From: Porphyromonadaceae bacterium UBA4702
Lineage (GTDB): Bacteria; Bacteroidota; Bacteroidia; Bacteroidales; Muribaculaceae
DNA length: 5,674 nt
NCBI GenBank assembly: GCA_002404675.1
Contig: DHKE01000094.1
Coordinates: forward strand, 1 to 5,674
Reading direction: 5' to 3'
Part shown: positions 1 to 5,674 of the stretch, piece by piece
How positions within the stretch are numbered: the stretch's first letter is position 1
Layout: every line of letters begins with the position of its first letter
Position numbers and translations under genes: made by a program
The notes under the pieces: model-generated
The model's database searches: none
Told to the model about the DNA's origin: nothing
The model's input: the letters and a program-made list of their open reading frames with translations, nothing else

Positions 1-555
1 TGGCACCATCTGCGGTTTCTTTATTACAACGAAGTCCGTACCGAGTATTACATTCCAAATGAAGAACTGAAGCCAGGAGGCTATGTGTGGGACAGCGAGA
101 TGCGCATTGACATCGCGCTGCGCAAGTTTGACGAATGGCTCATTATCGAACTGAAATACAAGACCGACGAAATCAGCGAAATCATCAGCCGCTTTGGCGA
201 GCAGCTCGACGGCAAACATCTGATAGTCAAACATCAGGGAGCGCAAAACCTGTCAATGTATGATTTCTGGAAAGACGTGCGCCGCATCGAGATTGTCAAG
301 CAGCGTTTCAACAGCGTAGTCGGAGGCATCGCCCTGTTCCTGACAAATGACAAATACTATCCGAAAGGGCCTAAAGAGGGCGTGTCCTGTTCAAAATTTT
401 CGATGGCAGAAGGGACGCACGGCACAGACAAGCATTGGCAAGGCTCGGCAGATGCCAGCAACCCGGACTTCAATACACAGCAACGATATACACTGCATTG
501 GAGACCAGCCGCAATAGACAGCCATGACTTCAGCTATGTATTGCTGCACATCTGA
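1..555 (+). CDS. Partial PD-(D/E)XK nuclease-like hypothetical protein (3' end)
   Basis: The reading frame is open from the first base to TGA at 553-555, giving 184 residues with the N-terminus outside the window. A GTG at 85 is in frame, but the reading is protein-like upstream of it, so the gene very likely starts before the window. Seen: an Asp at 109-111 (in RIDIAL) followed by an I-E-L-K strand with Glu at 148-150 and Lys at 154-156. This D...ExK spacing is typical of the PD-(D/E)XK nuclease fold. Further on come an ALFLTND strand (residues about 111-117), a YTLHW motif (163-167) and a hydrophobic end FSYVLLHI. From memory, this order (nuclease-like core, then LFLTND, then a terminal W and YLLV/HI strand) occurs in a widespread family of uncharacterised bacterial proteins. 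A nuclease or DNA-binding role is inferred, and the substrate is unknown. The next gene on the same strand begins within about 35-150 bases, suggesting an operon. Confidence 0.75.
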   Translation, partial: WHHLRFLYYNEVRTEYYIPNEELKPGGYVWDSEMRIDIALRKFDEWLIIELKYKTDEISEIISRFGEQLDGKHLIVKHQGAQNLSMYDFWKDVRRIEIVKQRFNSVVGGIALFLTNDKYYPKGPKEGVSCSKFSMAEGTHGTDKHWQGSADASNPDFNTQQRYTLHWRPAAIDSHDFSYVLLHI

Positions 556-593
556 AACGGCAAGGATACACAACACAAACAACAGATTATGAA

Positions 594-612
594 AGAAGAG
601 AAGAGAAGAGAA
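594..612 (+). repeat. Pentanucleotide repeat (AAGAG, about 3.8 units) next to an out-of-frame ATG
   Basis: Every base from 594 to 607 equals the base five positions later, so 594-612 is a perfect period-5 tract with three full AAGAG units at 596-610. It lies 5 bases after ATG 589-591, which is in frame 1, while the long downstream coding frame is frame 3. Removing one unit (or adding two) would put this ATG in frame with that coding sequence. AAGAG is the complement of CTCTT, the repeat that switches Neisseria opa genes, but here the copy number is low. Confidence 0.75.
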
Positions 613-704
613 AAGAGCGACCCGAACCAGCGAAGCAGGACATTCATGGCAAGGTCGGGAAGGCGAAAGTATTCCTTAAGAAAGGCGCAACAACAGCCCA
701 CGGC

Positions 705-1256
705 GTGCTAAAGACCGCCAAATCGCTTGGCGTGCCTGTACCCAAGGCTGCCATAAGGATTAGCGGCATGGTCGCAAACAAAGTGCGTGTATACGGCACG
801 TCGCAGAGCCGCGCCGCGCTGGGCATCGCACACGCATACATGACAATGAACCCTGATGCCACGCTGGAAGACCTGCGCTGCGCGTTCCAAGGTGACCTGC
901 GCCTCGACAGCGACGCAGCCGAATTGTTCATTACAGCGCAACAAGCCGCTCCATGCGACGCGAGTCGGTATTTCGCCAAGCCAGAGGAAATGCTCTGCAC
1001 CGGTGATGGACAGACAGTTGCTATGTGCCAAGAATGGTCCAAGGCGAGCTTCGACCGCCTCGTGTCTGTCGCGGCAAACTATGGTATTGAAGTCGCGAAA
1101 ATAAACGAAACACGCGACACCGGCAAGGCGGGCTTCAGCCTCAAATACCTGAACGGATACGTTCCGCCTGTAAAGCAGAAGAAAAAACGCCGCAAATGGT
1201 GGCTGTATCTTCTTGTCACCGCCATTGTTATTGTGATCATTGCTATTGTGTTCTGA
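705..1256 (+). CDS. Tail-anchored hypothetical membrane protein; 5' end uncertain
   Basis: With GTG 705 as start the product is 183 residues. The same frame is open back to 528 and reads protein-like from about 639 (HGKVGKAKVFLKKG, then the 705 start), so GTG 705 probably cuts off real N-terminal sequence. No ATG, GTG or TTG lies in frame between 528 and 704. The soluble part contains DATLEDLRCAF, a YF-KPEE segment, DGQTVAMCQEW and a final NYGIEV stretch. I recall a similar motif order in uncharacterised Bacteroidales proteins, but I cannot name the family. The C-terminus has a strongly basic patch (KQKKKRRK, 1173-1196) directly followed by 19 hydrophobic residues (1197-1253) and the stop. 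That is the form of a tail-anchored inner-membrane protein with its domain in the cytoplasm. It follows the nuclease-like gene closely with no promoter seen between them. Function unknown. Confidence 0.72.
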   Translation: MLKTAKSLGVPVPKAAIRISGMVANKVRVYGTSQSRAALGIAHAYMTMNPDATLEDLRCAFQGDLRLDSDAAELFITAQQAAPCDASRYFAKPEEMLCTGDGQTVAMCQEWSKASFDRLVSVAANYGIEVAKINETRDTGKAGFSLKYLNGYVPPVKQKKKRRKWWLYLLVTAIVIVIIAIVF

Positions 1257-1386
1257 CACAGCAGTCTCCCACACAGCCTTGCGGCAGCGTCTGCCAAAGT
1301 GATTGATTGTAAATATATTGTGTAATCAGTTTTGCCCGAACCTGCAAAGTGGGGCAGGGGCTGCAGCAGGGCTTCATGCAAAGCGC

Positions 1387-1413
1387 GGGGGATATGCCGC
1401 CGGCATATCCCCC
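1387..1413. terminator. Strong hairpin between convergent genes, possible shared terminator
   Basis: A perfect 12-base-pair stem (GGGGGATATGCC at 1387-1398 with GGCATATCCCCC at 1402-1413) has a 3-base loop. It lies between the stop of the + gene (1256) and the stop of the minus-strand gene (1441), where a bidirectional terminator would be expected. Neither side has a clear run of T: the + side continues TAGTGTG and the minus side GCGCTTTGC. Termination is therefore inferred from position and stem strength only. The rest of 1257-1440 shows no gene. Confidence 0.5.
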
Positions 1414-1440
1414 TAGTGTGTGCCGCGGCGGCGGGGAGGG

Positions 1441-2094
1441 TCAGTTCATCTGCTCCTTGCTCATGCGTCCGCTGTCGAATTTCCACGCCGAGGCTTCCTC
1501 CTTGCCGGCTATCTCGTTGAGCTTGGTGCGCAGCTCCACCAGCAGCGAGAAGAATGTGCCGAGGTACATGCGCATCTGCTCCGTAGGCTCTGGGGCGTTG
1601 GCGGTTATAACCACGTCAAAGAGCAGCGAGAAGTTGTACTTGTCGGTGTTGTCCTCGTCGTCGTGCGCTATCTCCCATGTGAATTTCGGGCCCCAGTTGC
1701 TCGCCGCCTCGTTGCATGCCGAGATTACGTTCGACAGCTTGGGGTCGTCGGGGGCTACGGAGAGTATGCCAGGCAGGACGAGCCGCTGCATGGGTGACTC
1801 CGTTGGGCCGCACGCCAGGAACGTGAAGCCCTGGAACTTGAACATCCACGTCCGCTCGTTCTCCTGCTGCGGGTCTGTGCCGAGGCTGTCGAGCACGGGG
1901 ACTATGAGGTCGCGGTAATAGTCGTAGCCTTCGGGCAGCGGGTACTCCACGCCCATCACGACAGTGCGGCCGGGCTTGGGCTGCATCATGCGTTGGCGGC
2001 GGCGCTGCTTCACCACCTTGCGTATTGCCTCGTCCGCCCACGAATACCCGAGGGCGAGCGCGAAACCGAGCAGTATGTACAGTACAGTTGTCAT
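1441..2094 (-). CDS. Membrane-anchored hypothetical protein, possibly YbjN-like fold
   Basis: The ATG at 2094-2092 opens a 217-residue frame ending in TGA at 1443-1441. The start lies about 45 bases downstream of a good Bacteroidetes promoter on this strand. Residues 4-20 form a hydrophobic helix, followed at 25-35 by a strongly basic stretch (RKVVKQRRRQR). This arrangement suggests a single N-terminal anchor with the domain facing the cytoplasm. The domain (about 55-195) has a helix ending DSLG, a strand pair FKFQGFTFLA (85-94), a LVLPGI turn (105-110), an NEAASNWGPKFTW helix-to-strand segment (128-140) and a final amphipathic helix (174-195). This order resembles YbjN and type III secretion chaperone-like alpha/beta folds, which bind protein partners. 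That match is from memory and is tentative. No catalytic motif is evident. The gene is convergent with the tail-anchored gene and divergent from the large secreted protein. Confidence 0.8.
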   Translation of the reverse strand: MTTVLYILLGFALALGYSWADEAIRKVVKQRRRQRMMQPKPGRTVVMGVEYPLPEGYDYYRDLIVPVLDSLGTDPQQENERTWMFKFQGFTFLACGPTESPMQRLVLPGILSVAPDDPKLSNVISACNEAASNWGPKFTWEIAHDDEDNTDKYNFSLLFDVVITANAPEPTEQMRMYLGTFFSLLVELRTKLNEIAGKEEASAWKFDSGRMSKEQMN

Positions 2095-2142
2095 CTGGAA
2101 AAGGGTTTATCAGGTGAATAAATATCTCTGTTTGTCGGACTG

Positions 2143-2174
2143 CAAAGTTACACATTTTATGCCAAACCGCCAAA
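2143..2174 (-). promoter_or_regulatory. Bacteroidetes-type promoter for the minus-strand gene
   Basis: Read on the minus strand, TTTG (2174-2171) is followed by a 20-base spacer and TAACTTTG (2150-2143). This fits the Bacteroidetes -33 TTTG / -7 TAnnTTTG consensus exactly. Transcription should start near 2137, giving a leader of about 43 bases before ATG 2094. Confidence 0.8.
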
Positions 2175-2198
2175 CGGCCCTCGCAGCTCTGAAAAACG

Positions 2199-2242
2199 GG
2201 CGCGAAAATATGCTGAACAACACGTCTGGCGCAAGAATATGC
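2199..2242. repeat. Imperfect 15-base direct repeat between divergent promoters
   Basis: GGCGCGAAAATATGC (2199-2213) and GGCGCAAGAATATGC (2228-2242) match at 13 of 15 positions and are 29 bases apart, close to three helical turns. They lie between the two divergent promoters and overlap neither core element. Paired regulator sites are possible but unproven. Confidence 0.4.
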
Positions 2243-2270
2243 ACTTTCTGCAAAATAATCAGTTGATAAA

Positions 2271-2302
2271 TTTGCAGTTTTGGCAGAAAAAGAGTACTTT
2301 TG
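2271..2302 (+). promoter_or_regulatory. Bacteroidetes-type promoter for the large secreted protein
   Basis: TTTG (2271-2274), a 20-base spacer and TACTTTTG (2295-2302) fit the Bacteroidetes -33/-7 consensus. Transcription should start near 2307-2310, leaving a short A/T-rich leader of about 22 bases and no Shine-Dalgarno sequence before ATG 2331. This also rules out the in-frame ATG at 2280, which lies inside the promoter. Confidence 0.85.
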
Positions 2303-2330
2303 CTCATTGCTAACACCAAAATCCTTTTTT

Positions 2331-5300
2331 ATGAAAAGAATTTCTCTTCTGATCAGCGCCGGCCTGCTGTCGCTCGCGACACTGGCACAGGCAAAGACTG
2401 TCCCCTACGCCACGGACATGACCGACGGCTGGACAATCGTGGATGTCAACAATGACAGCAAAACATGGGAAGTGACGACAAGCAGCTCTGCCAGCACGGG
2501 CTATGACAAGGGAGTCAAGTACGGCTACCACAGCACCAACGCCGCCAATGACTGGATTATCTCTCCCTCTGTCACCCTGACCGCCGGAACTGAGTACAAG
2601 GTCAAGTTCTGGCACAAAGAGGGCAGCGCCTCTTTCAAGGAAAATTTCTCCCTTTACGCCTCCACAGGCTCAACTCCAGAGAGCCTCGCTGCCGGCACGC
2701 TCATCGCAGACTTCAACCAGTCCTACACATCGGAGTGGACCAAGGCTGTGTATGTGTTCAAACCCACGGAAAGCGGCGACTACCATTTCGGGTTCAAAGC
2801 CTACTCTGACATGGACAAACTGAACATCATGCTGACCGGCTTCGAGGTGGCGTTCAATGCTTTCGCCCCGGCGCCGGTGACCGGCTTCACCGTGACTCCA
2901 GGAGCGAACCGCGCCCTGGAGGCAACTCTGGCATGGACACTGCCGACTACTGACAACGAAGGTGTGCCGTTCGGCGAAGGCGTCACCATAAGCAATGTCT
3001 ACATATACCGCGACAACGCCCTGGTCCAGACGCTCGACGGCAATGCCGCCACATGGACAGACAACGCCGACAGCGGCCTGACCGCCGGCAAGCACCTGTA
3101 TGAAGTCGAGGTGGAAGTGAACGGAGCCCGCAGCGCGCGAGCCTCGGTCAACTCTTCATACATCGGCCCGCTAGCTGCAAGCCCGGTGCCTTACGACGCC
3201 GGCATCGCGACAATGACCAAGGATGACTTCAGCACATTCTTCGTCGCTGTCAAGGGTTCTGACGCGACCATCTCCGACAGCTACAACTGGAGCCTGTACA
3301 CCAGCAGCAGCTACGACTCGTACATAAAGCTGGGGGGAGCATACAATAGGGTGTTTGACAACTGGCTGATACTGCCGCCGATGGTGTTTGACACCGCCGG
3401 CATATACGTCATCTCCACCAACATGTCGTATGCCGACAGCAACGAGTCTGTATTCGACCTGCACCTCGGCTCCGGCTCTACAATAGAGAGCTTCCCCGAA
3501 GCAACCAAGGTCGGCACATACCCGACTGTCGGCTACTCTAAGGAGGAGTACAAGCTGTATTTCACAGTCACCGAACCGGGCACTTACAACCTGGCAATCC
3601 ACGCGCACGGCACCACGGAGTCCAATGACTTCAAGATCTACACCATGACCGTGGACCATGCGGTGTCAAAGCCGATGCCTGTGACCAACCTCACTGCAAC
3701 TCTCGGCGAAGGCAACACCGTCAACCTCGCATGGACCAACCCTACAACGGACAACACCGGCGCAACCCTGACAGCCGACCTCAGCAAGGTCGAGGTATTT
3801 GTTGACGGCACACGCGAAACCACGCTCTACGGCGGCATTTACTGCTCGCCGGGCCGCGACGTGACTGAATCCGTCGAAATCGCGGGCGAAGGCGTGCATG
3901 AGGTCACCATCGTGCCTTACATCGACGCAAACGCTTGCGAGAACCCCGCTTCCGTCTACACTCCGTGGATAGGAGACCCGACACAGGCGCTCCCCTACTC
4001 CTGCGACTTCTCTGACAGCAAGCTGCACTCTCTCTGGACTGTCAAGCCGAAAGCTGACGGCGAGGCTTCATGGACTGTCTCCACAGCCGGCGCGACACTT
4101 GCCACCCCGACTGCCGATGACGAATACGTCACTCTCAACGACGTGCTGATGACAGCTCCATTCGACCTCACCGAGGGATACTACAAGGTGACCGCGAGCG
4201 TCAAGGGCGGTTCAAGCAAATACCCGCTGTACTTCGGCCTCGTGGCTAACGACGACGCCAACTGTGAGGTCATCAACCGGCAGAAGCTCGAGATGACCGG
4301 CTATGTGATGAGCAACAAAGACCTGTACATCCCCGTCGCCGCTGCCGGCAAGTACAAATTTGCAGTCCTCGCCAACGAGGCTATCGGCAAGTGCAGCGAC
4401 ATCGTCCTCACCAAGATAGCCATCGCCGAGCAGCCCGTCATCCCCGACGCGGCGACAAGCCTCAGCGCAGAACCTGCCAGCGACCTCTCGCTCAAGGCGA
4501 CTGTCTACTGGATCAACCCGACGACCTGCAACATCCCCGGCCTGACACCGGCCATCACCAAGGCCGAAATCCTCCGCAACGGCGAGCTTATCACCACGGT
4601 TACCGAGGACATCATCGCCGGCAGCTCAACAGAGTACATCGACACCGCTGTCCCCTCACCGGGCGTGTACACATACACAGTCAAGCTGTACAACGGCGAG
4701 AACACCCTGGCTTCAGGACATGCTGAGATCAAAAGTCCCTGGATCGGCGGCGGCCTCGACGTGCCCTACGAGCCCGAGAACTTCAACGACTGGACAGCGT
4801 TCAACAAAGCCACCTCTGGCGCCAAGGGCTGGGGAACAGGCTCCGACAACGCTTACATGGCATCATATTCGAAGATACCCGACGCATGGCTCATCTCGCC
4901 GCCCATCCTCACAGAGGTCGGCGAGAAGTACATCCTCGAGGTCCGTCCGTACAACTTCAGCGGCAACGACCCCTACACAGTCGATGTATACCTCGGCACA
5001 GAGATCGATCCTGAACTTATGTTCTTCAAACTCGGCTCGATAACCTGCGAGATGCCGAAGAGCTCAGCAGAGGCCGTTCAGTTCAAGCTGACAGCAGTTG
5101 AGCCGGGCGCGATGCATACACCCGACAGCGGGGCGGCTGCCGACGAGAACGCTCGCATCGAGTTCCCCGCCGGCAACATCACAGCAGGCTTCCACGCCAC
5201 GACAACAGGCGAAGGCTACATCTGCGACTTCCGCTTCATCCTCGACCCGGAGACAGGCATTGACGAGGCGGCAGCAGACGGCGGCATGACCCTCATGGGC

Positions 5301-5477
5301 AATGCAGTCCTCATCCCCACCGGCACTCGCGACATCACGCTCGCCACAGCAGCCGGACAGGTAGTCCGCCACTATGAGGCAACAGACAGCGTAGACCTGT
5401 CGCAGCTTGCAGCCGGCGTATACATCGTCAGCGGCAACCTCGACGGCCGCCGCATCGCCCTCAAGGCAGTGAAATAA
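2331..5477 (+). CDS. Secreted multimodular choice-of-anchor J / fibronectin III-like protein with T9SS-type C-terminal domain
   Basis: ATG 2331 gives 1048 residues. Residues 1-21 are a Sec signal peptide (basic KR, hydrophobic core, cleavage expected after AQA). The mature part repeats a unit of about 260 residues: a jelly-roll module of the choice-of-anchor J / cleaved-adhesin type, then an Ig-like fibronectin III module. Jelly-roll modules lie at about 22-178, 284-446, 553-701 and 810-975; Ig-like modules at about 179-283, 447-552 and 702-809. Visible marks are GWTIVD-NNDSKTW near the start of module 1, the D-x-W-L/I-I-S/L-P motif with Trp at 75, 345 and 853, and W-x-x-PTT in each Ig-like module (Trp 202, 468, 727). 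Each Ig-like module ends in a Y/W-I-G linker. Residues 976-1048 end with AAGQVV, DLSQLAAGVYIV and a basic terminus LKAVK, resembling a type A T9SS sorting domain. Such modules are known from gingipain and HagA-type surface proteins. A binding or adhesin role is likely; no enzyme domain is seen. Confidence 0.9.
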   Translation: MKRISLLISAGLLSLATLAQAKTVPYATDMTDGWTIVDVNNDSKTWEVTTSSSASTGYDKGVKYGYHSTNAANDWIISPSVTLTAGTEYKVKFWHKEGSASFKENFSLYASTGSTPESLAAGTLIADFNQSYTSEWTKAVYVFKPTESGDYHFGFKAYSDMDKLNIMLTGFEVAFNAFAPAPVTGFTVTPGANRALEATLAWTLPTTDNEGVPFGEGVTISNVYIYRDNALVQTLDGNAATWTDNADSGLTAGKHLYEVEVEVNGARSARASVNSSYIGPLAASPVPYDAGIATMTKDDFSTFFVAVKGSDATISDSYNWSLYTSSSYDSYIKLGGAYNRVFDNWLILPPMVFDTAGIYVISTNMSYADSNESVFDLHLGSGSTIESFPEATKVGTYPTVGYSKEEYKLYFTVTEPGTYNLAIHAHGTTESNDFKIYTMTVDHAVSKPMPVTNLTATLGEGNTVNLAWTNPTTDNTGATLTADLSKVEVFVDGTRETTLYGGIYCSPGRDVTESVEIAGEGVHEVTIVPYIDANACENPASVYTPWIGDPTQALPYSCDFSDSKLHSLWTVKPKADGEASWTVSTAGATLATPTADDEYVTLNDVLMTAPFDLTEGYYKVTASVKGGSSKYPLYFGLVANDDANCEVINRQKLEMTGYVMSNKDLYIPVAAAGKYKFAVLANEAIGKCSDIVLTKIAIAEQPVIPDAATSLSAEPASDLSLKATVYWINPTTCNIPGLTPAITKAEILRNGELITTVTEDIIAGSSTEYIDTAVPSPGVYTYTVKLYNGENTLASGHAEIKSPWIGGGLDVPYEPENFNDWTAFNKATSGAKGWGTGSDNAYMASYSKIPDAWLISPPILTEVGEKYILEVRPYNFSGNDPYTVDVYLGTEIDPELMFFKLGSITCEMPKSSAEAVQFKLTAVEPGAMHTPDSGAAADENARIEFPAGNITAGFHATTTGEGYICDFRFILDPETGIDEAAADGGMTLMGNAVLIPTGTRDITLATAAGQVVRHYEATDSVDLSQLAAGVYIVSGNLDGRRIALKAVK
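5256..5474 (+). other. T9SS type A-like C-terminal sorting domain (region of the large protein)
   Basis: The last 73 residues start at a G-I-D junction after module 4. They contain strands ending in AAGQVV (1007-1012), D-L-S-x-L-x-A-G-V-Y-I-V (1022-1033) and a basic end. Known T9SS tails are about 70-80 residues with the same G-x-V, L-x-x-G-x-Y and terminal Lys pattern. They direct export across the outer membrane and are cut off by a sortase-like protease. T9SS genes themselves are not in the window, so use of this pathway is inferred. Confidence 0.7.
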
Positions 5478-5500
5478 CCCCGACAACCTCCCATAATGAC

Positions 5501-5533
5501 GAGAGGGTGCGCGGTCGGCGCACCCTCTCTTTT
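5501..5533 (+). terminator. Intrinsic terminator of the large secreted-protein gene
   Basis: A perfect 12-base-pair stem (GAGAGGGTGCGC at 5501-5512 with GCGCACCCTCTC at 5518-5529) with a 5-base loop is followed by TTTT (5530-5533). It lies 24 bases after the TAA at 5475-5477. The opposite strand has no T run, so it acts on + strand transcripts. Confidence 0.9.
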
Positions 5534-5550
5534 ATGCGCAGCCCAGTAGG

Positions 5551-5661
5551 AGGGTGTCAAAATGCGCAGATTGCGAATGATTGGTGCTGTCAGTGTAGGG
5601 ACACGGCGTGCCGTGTCCGCATTCAAGTTATTACAAATCAAACAATTGTGTTTGACACCCT
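5551..5661. mobile_element. Possible MITE-like or intergenic repeat element, 111 bases
   Basis: AGGGTGTCAAA (5551-5561) and TTTGACACCCT (5651-5661) are perfect 11-base inverted ends around a non-coding interior. The interior holds a 9-base-arm palindrome (5599-5618). No target duplication is evident at the flanks (TAGG on the left, TCGG on the right). It could be a small non-autonomous transposable element or a palindromic intergenic repeat; copy number elsewhere is unknown. Confidence 0.45.
5599..5618. repeat. GGACACGGC palindrome
   Basis: GGACACGGC (5599-5607) and GCCGTGTCC (5610-5618) form perfect inverted arms around GT. The same 9-base half-site occurs again at 5664-5672, just outside the inverted ends of the surrounding element, and may begin a second copy cut by the window edge. 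Confidence 0.75.
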
Positions 5662-5674
5662 TCGGACACGGCTG

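Noticed and set aside
589..711. Separate 40-residue gene from ATG 589
   Set aside because: Its sequence is low-complexity at the start and not protein-like afterwards, while frame 3 of the same stretch continues smoothly into the downstream gene. It is better explained as the displaced start of that gene.
708..1274. Long minus-strand frame opposite the tail-anchored gene
   Set aside because: The translation is rich in Cys, His and Arg with no domain pattern. The + frame ends in a clear basic patch and membrane helix.
1300..1330. A/T-rich patch with a TATATTTA element that might be a minus-strand promoter
   Set aside because: The nearest TTTG is 27 bases away, the -7 element is imperfect, and no minus-strand gene lies downstream.
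1349..1918. Long + strand frame opposite the minus-strand gene
   Set aside because: No promoter or protein-like pattern is seen. The minus-strand frame has a consensus promoter, a membrane anchor and coherent domain structure.
1616..2173. Second minus-strand frame overlapping the 2094-1441 gene
   Set aside because: Its start lies in the promoter region and its translation is rich in Arg, Ala and Pro, as expected of an off-frame reading of GC-rich coding DNA.
2280..2330. In-frame upstream ATG extending the large secreted protein by 17 residues
   Set aside because: It lies within the promoter, upstream of the expected transcript start, and would bury the signal peptide behind an unrelated N-terminal extension.
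4391..5043. Alternate + frames inside the large gene
   Set aside because: They are low-complexity Arg, Ser, Thr and His readings shifted from the continuous modular protein.

Overview
The window most likely comes from the chromosome of a Bacteroidales bacterium, possibly a gut or host-associated lineage such as Muribaculaceae or Prevotellaceae. Three things point there. Two promoters fit the Bacteroidetes sigma-ABfr pattern (TTTG, 20-base spacer, TAnnTTTG). No Shine-Dalgarno sequence is seen at the two starts that can be placed with confidence. The largest gene encodes a secreted protein of repeated choice-of-anchor J and fibronectin III-like modules ending in a tail that resembles a type IX secretion (T9SS) sorting domain. 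The family assignment is inferred from sequence character; no marker gene is present.

Layout. Positions 1-555 (+) hold the 3' part of a gene for an uncharacterised PD-(D/E)XK-nuclease-like protein. A second + strand gene follows and ends at 1256; it encodes a small protein with a single C-terminal membrane helix. Its open frame has no ATG. The only ATG nearby (589) is out of frame, and a 5-base repeat (594-612) lies just inside it; loss of one repeat unit would join ATG and frame. A convergent gap (1257-1440) contains a strong hairpin. A gene on the minus strand (2094 to 1441) encodes a membrane-anchored, possibly YbjN-like protein. It is divergent from the large + strand gene (2331-5477, 1048 residues) across a 236-base region that contains both promoters and a short direct repeat. 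The large gene ends in a clear intrinsic terminator (5501-5533). The last 120 bases contain a 111-base structure with 11-base inverted ends around a GGACACGGC palindrome, and a further copy of the palindrome's half-site runs into the window edge; this looks like a small non-coding repeat element.

Functional links. The first two genes are probably co-transcribed: the gap is short and I see no promoter in it. The minus-strand gene and the large secreted protein each have their own promoter and need not be functionally related. The large protein is probably exported by Sec and then attached to or released from the cell surface through T9SS, where its lectin-like jelly-roll and Ig-like modules would bind glycans, proteins or matrix. 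The points most worth following are the possible phase-variable start of the membrane-anchored gene and its pairing with a nuclease-like gene.
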